Positions 23,167 through 30,837 of a stretch of DNA of 32,243 bases are shown in pieces (positions within the stretch are counted from its first letter, which is position 1; every line of letters starts with the position of its first letter). Position numbers and translations under genes: made by a program. The DNA is from Youngiibacter multivorans (GTDB lineage: Bacteria > Bacillota > Clostridia > Clostridiales > Clostridiaceae): positions 1 to 32,243 of the forward strand of contig NZ_JAGGKC010000036.1 of assembly GCF_017873395.1 (NCBI RefSeq). Direction: 5' to 3'. The notes beneath the pieces are model-generated. The model saw nothing but the letters and a program-made list of their open reading frames with translations, had not been told where the DNA came from and did not search any database.

Positions 23167-24330
23167 CTATCTCCCCCTGAATATGTTGATTACGCAGGTG
23201 GCTGCTGAGCCTCCGAGATTCTGAGTGAGTCCTATGTCGGCCTTTTTAATCTGCCTCTCACCAGCGATTCCCCTAAGCTGCGCAACTATCTCATACATCT
23301 GGCTTAAGCCGGTTGCTCCAATTGGATGTCCCTTTGCCTTAAGTCCTCCGCTGACGTTTATTGGCTTCACTCCGTCCCTTGCTGTCTTGCCTTCAGCAAG
23401 CGCTCTGGCTCCGGTGCCCTTCTCAAAGAAGCCCAAGTCCTCTGTATTGATGATCTGCGTTATTGTAAAGCAGTCATGTACTTCTGCAAGGTCAATGTCC
23501 GAAGGCTTGAGATTTGCCATCTTGTAAGCCTCGTTAGCCGCAACAATCGTCGACTCGAAGGTAGTTAGAGACTTCTTTCCTGCAAGGGTAAGCGCGCTTC
23601 CGCCGTGTCCTGAACCAATTACCTCTACCAGCCTGTGCTTGCATATCTTCTCAGCGACCTCTGTAGCTGCCAGCACCAGGAATACGGAGCCGTCTGTTAT
23701 GAGCGAGCAGTCGTAAACCGTAAGCGGGTCAGCCACAGGGAAGCCGTTGTATACATCCTCGATGGTTATCTTCTTCTTCATCTGGGCATTTGGGTTGAGC
23801 ATTGCATTCTCGTGGTTCTGCACAGCCGCCATTGCCATTTCCTTCCTAACATTTCCGTACTCGTGGAAATACCTGTTGGCGATCATCGCGAACAGCGACG
23901 GGAATGTTGCACCAAGTGCTGTCTCAAGCTCCACATCTGCAGCGCTTGCAAGACCTGTTGTAACAACCTCTGTATTCCTGTGGGTCATCTTTTCGGCTCC
24001 GCCAACAAGAACTATGTCATACATGCCGGCTTTGATTGCCGCAAGGGCCTGTCTGAAGGCAAGGCTTCCTGATGCGCATGCACCCTCCGTCCTTACTGTT
24101 GGAATTGTTCCAAGACCTAATGTCTCAGATGCCAATGCTCCCATATGGCTCTGGGTGCTCCAGTAGCCAGCATTAAAGTTACCCATGTAGAGAGCCTGGA
24201 TCGATTCCTTTGGAATACCCGCATCCTCAATGGCCTTGTTTCCCGCATCCCTGATAAGATCCTTCAGGGACTTGTCAGGGAGCCTGCCCATCTTGGTTTC
24301 ACCGATACCGATGATTGATACGCTTCTCAA
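23167..24330 (-). CDS. SCP2-type thiolase, 387 aa
   Basis: The start is TTG at 24330 after GGAAGGAG; a longer frame to 24510 would overlap the permease gene and adds no thiolase sequence. The nucleophile is Cys85 (TEGACASGS). The HDCF motif (285-288) marks the SCP2/SCPx branch, with His335 in GHPIGATG and Cys379 near the end. Such thiolases cleave or form 3-ketoacyl-CoAs, often branched or longer than acetoacetyl-CoA, and commonly need a DUF35 partner. The partner gene follows after 2 nt. The choice of this type in operon B, unlike A and C, suggests a different substrate. Confidence 0.9.
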   Translation of the reverse strand: MRSVSIIGIGETKMGRLPDKSLKDLIRDAGNKAIEDAGIPKESIQALYMGNFNAGYWSTQSHMGALASETLGLGTIPTVRTEGACASGSLAFRQALAAIKAGMYDIVLVGGAEKMTHRNTEVVTTGLASAADVELETALGATFPSLFAMIANRYFHEYGNVRKEMAMAAVQNHENAMLNPNAQMKKKITIEDVYNGFPVADPLTVYDCSLITDGSVFLVLAATEVAEKICKHRLVEVIGSGHGGSALTLAGKKSLTTFESTIVAANEAYKMANLKPSDIDLAEVHDCFTITQIINTEDLGFFEKGTGARALAEGKTARDGVKPINVSGGLKAKGHPIGATGLSQMYEIVAQLRGIAGERQIKKADIGLTQNLGGSAATCVINIFRGR

Positions 24331-24357
24331 AATATTTTCACTCCTTCCGTTTTTAAC

Positions 24358-24379
24358 CCGGCAGGCTCTCGCCTGCCGG
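24358..24379. other. Intercistronic GC-rich hairpin, permease-thiolase gap
   Basis: CCGGCAGGC (24358-24366) pairs perfectly with GCCTGCCGG (24371-24379) around a 4-nt loop, inside the 68-nt gap of operon B. On the reverse strand it is followed by GTTAAAAACG, not by T residues, so it is not a terminator. It may set 3'-end stability of the permease part of the message. Confidence 0.7.
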
Positions 24380-24398
24380 ATCGAAACACCAACGAATT

Positions 24399-25691
24399 TT
24401 ATAGTATGCCCATTGTTCCCATTACGACTGCAACAAGAGTAGCTATTACTGGTATTAGAACTGTAGTAACGAACATTTCCATGTATGAATCCTTGTGTGT
24501 CATTCCGCATATTGCGAGTACAGTAAGGATGGCACCGTTGTGCGGAAGTGAATCAAGTCCGCCGCTGGCGATGGATGCTACCCTGTGGAAGGATTCAAGT
24601 GAGATTCCTGTTGAAACTGAAAGCTCAACATACTTCTCTCCAAGTGCTGCGAGAGCTATGCCCATACCGCCTGAAGCTGATCCTGTAGCTCCAGCAAGAG
24701 TTGTAACTGCTATTGCCTCTGACAGAAGTGCGTTTCCTTCGATACCAAGCACCATGTCTGTAAGTGTCTTGAAGCCAGGTACCGCTCTTACTACTGCTCC
24801 GAAACCGACGGCTGCAGAAGTGTTGATTATAGCAAGAACTGAATTTGAAGCTCCCTTGTTTATGACATCAACCATGTTCTTCCTTATTGCAGGGAAGTTG
24901 ACCATCACTGAAAGGAGTACGCCAGCAACCAGTGCTATTATGATGTTCTGTTTAAGAACGTTAAGTACTATTACAACAGCCAGAAGAGGAAGGAATGAAA
25001 GGATCGGATTCGGAAGCTTTTCCACATCCGCCAAAGTAGCAACTGCTGCTCCTGTAGGCTCTATGAAGACTTCACCTCTCTCAGTGTATTTCTTCTCCCT
25101 CCATACGAGATATATGTAGCCGGCGAAGAACATGATGAGCGAAGTAACTATACCTGTTATCGGTGCTGCCATTGGGGTTGTTTTGTAGTACTGCATCGGA
25201 ATGAGGTTCTGTATCTGAGGTGTTCCCGGAAGAGATGTCATCGCTATGGTGAACATACCGAATGCAAGTGTTCCAGGTATGAGCTTCCTTGTTATGTTAG
25301 CTTCTCTGAATACAGCAACTGCCAATGGATACATTGCAAAAGCTATTACGAATACGCTTATTCCACCGTAGCCAAGTACTATACATCCAAGAGAAACTGC
25401 AAGTATTGCTCTCTTCTTTCCTATGAGGCCAGTTATGAAGTGAGCTACAGACTGTGCACCACCGGATACCTCCATGAGCCTTCCGAAGATTCCTCCAAGC
25501 ATGAATGCCGGAAACCATGATTTGGTGAATCCGACGAAACCGGTCATGTAGGTATCAGTATAAGTAGGCAGAAGCGGAAGTCCGCCTGTCAATGCAACGA
25601 TTGCCGCACAAATCGGCGCTATCCAGATGATGGACATTCCTTTGAATGCAAGGAACATCAGTAAGGCCAGAGAAAACAGTATACCTATCAT
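24399..25691 (-). CDS. GntP-family permease, 430 aa, operon B
   Basis: A polytopic protein of about 12 helices with the conserved LPGTPQIQNLIP (154-165) and GGLDSLPHNGA (377-387) segments of GntP-type carriers. It also has a GYGGISVFVIAF helix. Members of this family import gluconate, 3-hydroxybutyrate and related acids with protons. The neighbouring CoA-transferase, dehydrogenase and thiolase make a short 3-hydroxy or 3-keto acid the best guess. AGGGGGAT precedes the ATG. It is the first gene of operon B, with a leader of about 90 nt from the sigma-54 promoter. Confidence 0.88.
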   Translation of the reverse strand: MIGILFSLALLMFLAFKGMSIIWIAPICAAIVALTGGLPLLPTYTDTYMTGFVGFTKSWFPAFMLGGIFGRLMEVSGGAQSVAHFITGLIGKKRAILAVSLGCIVLGYGGISVFVIAFAMYPLAVAVFREANITRKLIPGTLAFGMFTIAMTSLPGTPQIQNLIPMQYYKTTPMAAPITGIVTSLIMFFAGYIYLVWREKKYTERGEVFIEPTGAAVATLADVEKLPNPILSFLPLLAVVIVLNVLKQNIIIALVAGVLLSVMVNFPAIRKNMVDVINKGASNSVLAIINTSAAVGFGAVVRAVPGFKTLTDMVLGIEGNALLSEAIAVTTLAGATGSASGGMGIALAALGEKYVELSVSTGISLESFHRVASIASGGLDSLPHNGAILTVLAICGMTHKDSYMEMFVTTVLIPVIATLVAVVMGTMGIL

Positions 25692-25789
25692 TTCTTATCC
25701 CCCTAAATAAATATGATGACGCTCCGACTCCCGGTATCTTGCCCCCTCCTTTCAAATTATTCACCGGTAATCAGCTTTGCACCCTATAG

Positions 25790-25805
25790 AGCAAGGAGCG
25801 TGCCA
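25790..25805 (-). promoter_or_regulatory. Sigma-54 promoter of operon B
   Basis: On the reverse strand TGGCACGCTCCTTGCT is a full match to TGGCACG-N4-TTGCW. It predicts a transcript start near 25780. Confidence 0.92.
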
Positions 25806-25828
25806 AAAAATAAAAGCTCTTAAAAATT

Positions 25829-25844
25829 ATGAAGCATATTTCAT
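25829..25844. promoter_or_regulatory. Inverted repeat upstream of the operon B promoter
   Basis: ATGAA-N6-TTCAT lies 24 bp upstream of the -24 element. A second repeat, GTCAA-N6-TTGAC, lies about 125 bp upstream (25929-25944), a more usual distance for an enhancer. Both are only candidates for activator binding. Confidence 0.3.
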
Positions 25845-25928
25845 GTAATCCTTTGCAGTGCAAGGAGAAAATAAGTCAAGTCCTCTCTCTTTATTTACGA
25901 TTCCCTAGCTCTGCCAACCTCTTTGACA

Positions 25929-25944
25929 GTCAAGTCAGTTTGAC
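25929..25944. promoter_or_regulatory. Inverted repeat at enhancer distance from operon B promoter
   Basis: GTCAA-GTCAGT-TTGAC is a 5-bp inverted repeat about 125 bp upstream of the -24 element, within the usual 80-200 bp range of sigma-54 activator sites. No identical copy is seen before operons A or C. Confidence 0.3.
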
Positions 25945-26076
25945 ATGTCGATGTTCATCAACACTTATGGACCCTCACTGATTTCCTGGAAAATCCTAAC
26001 TAAATTCATTCATCTGGAAATATGAAGAAAATCAAAGATCTGTTCACCGCATGTATACTCATATCCAATTTCACGC

Positions 26077-26098
26077 AAAAAACAGCCCTTTCGGGCTG
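26077..26098 (-). terminator. Rho-independent terminator of operon C
   Basis: The stem CAGCCC/GGGCTG (26083-26088 with 26093-26098) with a GAAA loop on the reverse strand is followed by six T residues. It lies 55 nt past the original SDR stop. The core is the same as in the terminator of operon A. Confidence 0.85.
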
Positions 26099-26153
26099 CA
26101 AAAAATGAATCTATATGGTAATGCGGTTCCTAAAATCATATTGGTAGTGGATC

Positions 26154-26894
26154 CTACTTATAGTTTCCACCGTTGACGTTGATTACTGTGCCAGATACGA
26201 ATCCGGCTTCGTCAGAAGCTAGGAACGCAACGACTGCAGCGATTTACTCAGGTTCTCCAAGTCTTCCTACAGGAATCTCAGCAAGCATTGCCTTCTTCCT
26301 GTCCTCTGGGATGACCCTTGTCATCTCGGTGTTTATGAAACCAGGTGCTATTGCGTTGACTGTAATATTCTTCTTACCAAGCTCAATTGAAAGAGTCTTA
26401 GTGAGCCCCACCACTCCGGCTTTGGCTGCAGAGTAGTTTGCCTGACCGAAGTTACCCATCATTCCTGCAAGGGAGCTGATGTTGATTATCCTTCCGTAGC
26501 CATTCGCTTCAAGGTATTTGACGAGTTCCTGTGAGACCAGGAACACTGACTTCAGGTCTACTGTCATGACAGCATCCCACTGTGCATCAGTCATCTTCTT
26601 AAAGGAGGCATCCTTAGTGATACCTGCGTTGTTGACGATTATATCAAGCTTCCCATACTTCTCGATTATCTTCTCTCCAAGTGCCCTTATCTCATCCCTG
26701 TTCGTAACATCGCACTTAGCACCGAAGACATTATAGCCCTTTGCCTGAAGCTCAGCTACTGCATCATTGATCTTCTCCTCGTTGACATCTGTGATTACTA
26801 CCTTGACACCATCTTTAGCAAGCCTTTCAGCCATGGCCCTTCCTAACCCTTGCGCCGAACCTGTGATGATGGCGACTCTGTCCTTGAATATCAT
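26154..26894 (-). pseudogene. FabG-like SDR interrupted by an in-frame TAA
   Basis: The frame opens with an ATG after AGGAGG and codes for a classical SDR: TGSAQGLG (11-18), NNAG (88-91), Ser141, Tyr154 and Lys158. Codon 217 is TAA (26244-26246), where relatives have Glu in GEPEEIA. After the stop the same frame goes on for 29 codons of perfect family sequence (IAAVVAFLASDEAGF, then VNGGNYK) to TAG at 26154. The full length would be 246 residues, equal to the operon B SDR. A single GAA-to-TAA change explains it. The 216-residue product keeps the active site but loses the C-terminal strand and helix used for packing and dimerisation. The gene is probably inactive, unless this is a sequencing error. 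Confidence 0.85.
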
Positions 26895-26909
26895 ATGATT
26901 ACCTCCTGA

Positions 26910-27761
26910 TTAATATTTGTAGAAGCCCTGGCCGCTCTTCTGGCCAAGCTTCCCAGCCCTAAGCATCTGCTTAAGCACCATGTCCGGTGCATACATGTCG
27001 TCACCGAACTCCTCCCTGTAATATTCCAGGATTGTGCAGGTGAGGTCTATCCCTCCCATGTCAAGCATCTGGAACGGGCCCATCGGATAGTTAAGTCCAA
27101 GCTTCACAGCTGTGTCTATGTCCTCCACATCAGCTACTCCTTCAGACAGCATCTTGGCAGCCTCATTCATGTATGGCAGAAGAAGCCTGTTTACTATGAA
27201 GCCCGGCATGTCCTTCTTGACCCTTACCGGAGTCTTTCCAAGGCTCTTTGCGAAGCCAAGTATAGTCTCCGCGGTCTCTGGCTCTGTAAGCTCGCCGCTA
27301 ATTACCTCAACCAGTTTCATGACATGCACCGGATTGAAGAAATGCATGCCGCAGAACTTTCCAGGTCTCCCTGAGCCTGCCGAGATCTCAGTTATCGACA
27401 TGGATGATGTGTTTGTGCAGAATATGGCATCCTTCCTGCAGATCCTATTGAGAGTTCCGAATACTTCCTTCTTCAGCTCCATGTTCTCGAGCACAGCCTC
27501 GCACACCACATCAACATTTGCAAAATCAGTATAGTCAGTGGATTTACTTACCCTTGCGAGTATCGAATCCCTTGTCTCCTGATCCATCTTGCCCTTCTCC
27601 ACGCTTTTGTCAAGGATCTTTGCCATCCTGACTAGCGCCCTGTCTACGAACTCAGGCTTGATGTCGTTAAGGACGACTTCATACCCTGCAATCGCGCAAG
27701 CTTGGGCGATTCCAAGGCCCATGGTTCCGGCTCCCACTACACCTATTTTCCTTATATCCAT
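26910..27761 (-). CDS. hbd: 3-hydroxybutyryl-CoA dehydrogenase, 283 aa
   Basis: The N-terminal Rossmann motif GAGTMG (10-15), the catalytic His140 in HFFNPV, the supporting Ser119 and Asn191, and the usual length of about 282 identify the (S)-3-hydroxyacyl-CoA dehydrogenase family, Hbd type. It interconverts (S)-3-hydroxybutyryl-CoA and acetoacetyl-CoA with NAD(P). In operon C it would feed acetoacetyl-CoA to the operon's thiolase. AGGGAGG precedes the ATG. It starts 109 nt after the permease, behind a hairpin, and ends 15 nt before the interrupted SDR. Presence of both an S-specific Hbd and an R-type SDR suggests the operon once handled both enantiomers. Confidence 0.93.
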   Translation of the reverse strand: MDIRKIGVVGAGTMGLGIAQACAIAGYEVVLNDIKPEFVDRALVRMAKILDKSVEKGKMDQETRDSILARVSKSTDYTDFANVDVVCEAVLENMELKKEVFGTLNRICRKDAIFCTNTSSMSITEISAGSGRPGKFCGMHFFNPVHVMKLVEVISGELTEPETAETILGFAKSLGKTPVRVKKDMPGFIVNRLLLPYMNEAAKMLSEGVADVEDIDTAVKLGLNYPMGPFQMLDMGGIDLTCTILEYYREEFGDDMYAPDMVLKQMLRAGKLGQKSGQGFYKY

Positions 27762-27783
27762 TCATATGCCTCCCTATAACACA

Positions 27784-27804
27784 GGCAGGGCAAATATCCC
27801 TGCC
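27784..27804. other. Intercistronic hairpin, permease-hbd gap
   Basis: GGCAGGG (27784-27790) pairs perfectly with CCCTGCC (27798-27804) around a 7-nt loop, in the 109-nt gap of operon C. No T run follows on the reverse strand. It occupies the same place, just after the permease gene, as the hairpin at 24358-24379 in operon B. Confidence 0.65.
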
Positions 27805-27870
27805 CTTTGCTGAGGAAACAGCCTTTAGCCGTATCCCCATAGTAATGGATTGCTTATTCTTAAGCTGTTA

Positions 27871-29184
27871 TTAAACAACACCCAGTGATGCGAAAATTGC
27901 TACGACAATTGTTGCTACAACCGGAGTCAGTACGGTGAGTACGAACATGTTGATGTAAGCCTGCTTGTGGGTAAGCCTTGCCACTCCAAGGTCATTGATT
28001 ACTGCCGCGTTATGTGGAAGTGAGTCAAGTCCTCCGCACGACATTGCTGCAACCCTGTGGATGACCTCCGGGTTGATTCCGGTTGCAAGGAACTTCTGGC
28101 TTAAGCTCTCAAGGGCTATTCCAAGTCCGCCTGAAGCAGAGCCTGTAACACCTGCTGCAATGTTTACAGCGACGATGATCTGTACGATAGGTGGTCCCGG
28201 TATTGAATCAAGGGCACCTATTACAAGCGCATATCCTGTCGATGCAGCCACTACCGAACCAAAAGCCACGACTATGCAGATGTTGGTTATAGCCATGATG
28301 GCATTGTTGGCACCGTCAGACAACGACTTGACGATGTTCGCATATCTCTTGTAAAACAGGATGACAGAGGTCACTACTGCTGCAAACAGGGCTACAACAG
28401 GAGGCTGCTTGAGGATGTTGAGAACCACAAGGAGAACTATTGAAGGAGTAAGGCTTACAAGAAGATTCATCTCCTCAACCTTCTCATCCTTTAGTACAAC
28501 CTTGGATATCTCAGTTCCGGTAGGCATAAAGCCTTCCTGAAGCTTTTCAGCCTTTGCAAGCTGATACTTTATCCAGCCAATTCCCAGTATCAGTGAAACT
28601 ACAGTACCGATGATTCCGAGTACAGGTGCTGCAGTCGGTGTTGTTCCAAGATATTTCATTGGTATGAGATTCTGGATGGCAGGCGTACCTGGAAGCATAG
28701 TCATGGTATAAACCGACATACCAAGGGATACGCAGGTATAGAGCCTCCATGGAATCCCAAGCTCCTCAAAGAGGTTCTTGGCGATGATTACCATGGTGAA
28801 CATTACAACGAAAAGTGATATTCCGCCGTAGGTGAATACGGAGTTTACTATAACTAGAGAAAATATCGCAACAAACTTTTCATTGCCAGGAAACTTATTT
28901 GCAACAGCCGACAGCTTGTACGCTATGGACTTTGCTGCGCCTGAATCAGCCATCATCTTGCCGTAAACGGCGGAGAGGAGGAAGATCAGGAAATAGTTCT
29001 TCGCAAAGTTCGTGAACCCTGTCATGAACGGACCTGTAAAGGAAGCGACAATCGGCATCTGTGAAAATAGGATAACTACCATTGCTGCAAGAGGCGCTGT
29101 TATTATAATAGGCACGCCCTTGAATGAGATCATTATGAGCACTGCAAGTCCGAGCAGTATGCCTGCCAGGCTTAGATATTCCAT
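27871..29184 (-). CDS. GntP-family permease, 437 aa, operon C
   Basis: A second GntP-type carrier with about 12 helices. It keeps the LPGTPAIQNLIP and GGLDSLPHNAAV segments found in the operon B carrier, but elsewhere it differs a good deal, so it is not a recent copy. The ATG at 29184 follows GGGGAG; a frame extending to 29244 lacks a ribosome site and would add a non-hydrophobic lead and overlap the CoA-transferase stop. Likely substrate is 3-hydroxybutyrate or a close relative, because hbd follows directly. It lies 56 nt after the CoA-transferase gene. Confidence 0.88.
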   Translation of the reverse strand: MEYLSLAGILLGLAVLIMISFKGVPIIITAPLAAMVVILFSQMPIVASFTGPFMTGFTNFAKNYFLIFLLSAVYGKMMADSGAAKSIAYKLSAVANKFPGNEKFVAIFSLVIVNSVFTYGGISLFVVMFTMVIIAKNLFEELGIPWRLYTCVSLGMSVYTMTMLPGTPAIQNLIPMKYLGTTPTAAPVLGIIGTVVSLILGIGWIKYQLAKAEKLQEGFMPTGTEISKVVLKDEKVEEMNLLVSLTPSIVLLVVLNILKQPPVVALFAAVVTSVILFYKRYANIVKSLSDGANNAIMAITNICIVVAFGSVVAASTGYALVIGALDSIPGPPIVQIIVAVNIAAGVTGSASGGLGIALESLSQKFLATGINPEVIHRVAAMSCGGLDSLPHNAAVINDLGVARLTHKQAYINMFVLTVLTPVVATIVVAIFASLGVV

Positions 29185-29240
29185 GTTTTTCTCCCCTTTT
29201 AGTAAGTTTATTTTGCCTATACCGTACCTGTAAGGATGGA

Positions 29241-30824
29241 TCACCTGTTTTTCTTCGCTTCTATGACCCCCTTAAGCCCCATTAGGCCGTCCTCGAACAG
29301 GTTCCTGTCCATTACCTTGACATCCCTAGCGATTATCGGATCGAACTCCATCTGGGAAAGTATGTGCTTCTCAAGGTCTATTCCGGGAGCAATCTCCCTG
29401 AGCTCGAGACCCTCTTCAGTGAGTGCGAAAACCGCCCTTTCAGTTATATATATGACCTCCTGGCCGTTTTCCAGCGCCTGCTTTCCGCTGAAGGTTATCT
29501 GCTCAATACCCTTCTTGAACTTCTTTGACTTTCCTTCCTTGACTATGACTACCTTGCCGTCACTTATCTCAACCTCAAGCCCGCCAGCGGTAAAGGTACC
29601 GCAATATACGACCCTCTTCGTTGACTGTGAAATGTCGATGAATCCTCCGCAACCGGGGATCCTCGGACCGAACTTGGACACGTTGACGTCACCTGAATGG
29701 TTGACCTCCGCAAGTCCCAGGAATGTCACATCAAGGTAACCCGAATGGTAGAAGTCAAACTGTGTGGGTTCGTCTGTAATGCTCCATGGGTTAAGCGAAG
29801 CACCGAAGTTCAATCCGCCAGCCGGCACACCGCCTATGGCTCCTGCTTCCACTGTCATTACAAGATCACCGGAGCATCCTTCCTCCGCAGCCACCGCAGA
29901 TACAGTCTCTGGAACACCTATTCCAAGGTTGACTACTGAATTGGGTACAAGCTCCATTGCTGCACGCCTTCCGATTACCTTCCTCTCAGACATCTCGAGA
30001 GGTTTCCTCGAACCTGTAGGAACCTGTCTGTGACCTGCCATGGACTGGTCGAAAAGTGAACCCGGAGTCATCCTGTGGTTCTTGTCTATGTCCCTGGTGA
30101 TTACGACCGCATCCACGAATATGCCGCATACTCCCACAAGCTTCGCTTCGATCTGCCCTGCCTTGACATAGTTCTTGACCTGGGCGATGACCTTTCCGCC
30201 TGATGCCTTCGCTGCAAGGGCTGCTACCCTCGCCATCGAAAGTGCTATCTCATCCTCGAAGCTTATGTTGCCAAGCTCATCCGCAGTTGTTCCACGTATG
30301 ATGGCTATGTCAACATTCGGAGCCTTGTAGTAGAGGTAGTCCTCACCGTTGAGGTTAACGAGCTGCACAAGGTCTTCCTTTGCCAGATCGTTCATCTTGC
30401 TGCCTGAAACCCTGGGGTCCATGTAGGTACGAAGGCCGACCCTTGAAAGAAGTCCCTTCTCTCCGTTGCCCCTGGCCCTCAGGACATGGGATACTATGCC
30501 CTGCGGCCAGTTGTATCCCTCTATCCTGTTCTCATTGACCATTCTGACTATCTGGTCGTTTGAGCCGAAATGCCCTACAATGACCCTCTTCAGCAGTCCG
30601 TCATGAGCGAAGTGGTTGAGGCCGGTATTTCCTCCTCTTAAGTCGCCCACACCTGCAGCACACATGAGGGTCAGGTCCTTGGGAGCCTTCGTCTCCATGA
30701 ACCTGTCCTCGATTGCTATGAACAGCTCCTCGGGGGTAGTCGCGAGCATGAAGCCCGAGGTTACCACCGTGTCCCCGTCCTTTATCATCTTTACTGCCTC
30801 AGAAGCAGTTCTTAGCTTCAACAT
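29241..30824 (-). CDS. Fused family I CoA-transferase (Pct/YdiF-like), 527 aa, operon C
   Basis: A third single-chain CoA-transferase. Glu326 in MTVEAGAIGG is the catalytic residue; compare ESG in operon A and EPG in operon B. It has VTSGFM at the CoA site, NWPQGIVSHVLRA, and GDVNVSKFGPR near the C-terminus, which is close to the characterised Pct in this last region. The ATG at 30824 follows GGAGGAACGAT; a start at 30881 would overlap the thiolase gene. It lies 13 nt after the thiolase stop. It should activate the acid brought in by the operon C permease. Confidence 0.92.
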   Translation of the reverse strand: MLKLRTASEAVKMIKDGDTVVTSGFMLATTPEELFIAIEDRFMETKAPKDLTLMCAAGVGDLRGGNTGLNHFAHDGLLKRVIVGHFGSNDQIVRMVNENRIEGYNWPQGIVSHVLRARGNGEKGLLSRVGLRTYMDPRVSGSKMNDLAKEDLVQLVNLNGEDYLYYKAPNVDIAIIRGTTADELGNISFEDEIALSMARVAALAAKASGGKVIAQVKNYVKAGQIEAKLVGVCGIFVDAVVITRDIDKNHRMTPGSLFDQSMAGHRQVPTGSRKPLEMSERKVIGRRAAMELVPNSVVNLGIGVPETVSAVAAEEGCSGDLVMTVEAGAIGGVPAGGLNFGASLNPWSITDEPTQFDFYHSGYLDVTFLGLAEVNHSGDVNVSKFGPRIPGCGGFIDISQSTKRVVYCGTFTAGGLEVEISDGKVVIVKEGKSKKFKKGIEQITFSGKQALENGQEVIYITERAVFALTEEGLELREIAPGIDLEKHILSQMEFDPIIARDVKVMDRNLFEDGLMGLKGVIEAKKNR

Positions 30825-30837
30825 ATCGTTCCTCCGC

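Larger units (their letters stand above)
25692..26153. other. Regulatory region between operons B and C
   Basis: About 460 bases without a gene. From left to right they hold the operon B leader, its sigma-54 promoter (25790-25805), two inverted repeats (25829-25844 and 25929-25944) and the reverse-strand terminator of operon C (26077-26098). The leader carries a second strong ribosome-site-like AAAGGAGGGGG about 60 nt before the permease start, with no clear start codon after it. Confidence 0.6.

Noticed and set aside
24331..24510. N-terminal extension of the SCP2-type thiolase
   Set aside because: It would overlap the permease gene and includes the intercistronic hairpin; the extra residues are not thiolase-like, and the TTG at 24330 has a good ribosome site.
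26244..26894. Reading the operon C SDR as a naturally short 216-aa enzyme
   Set aside because: The same frame carries on with conserved SDR sequence after the TAA and ends at the same length as the operon B homologue.
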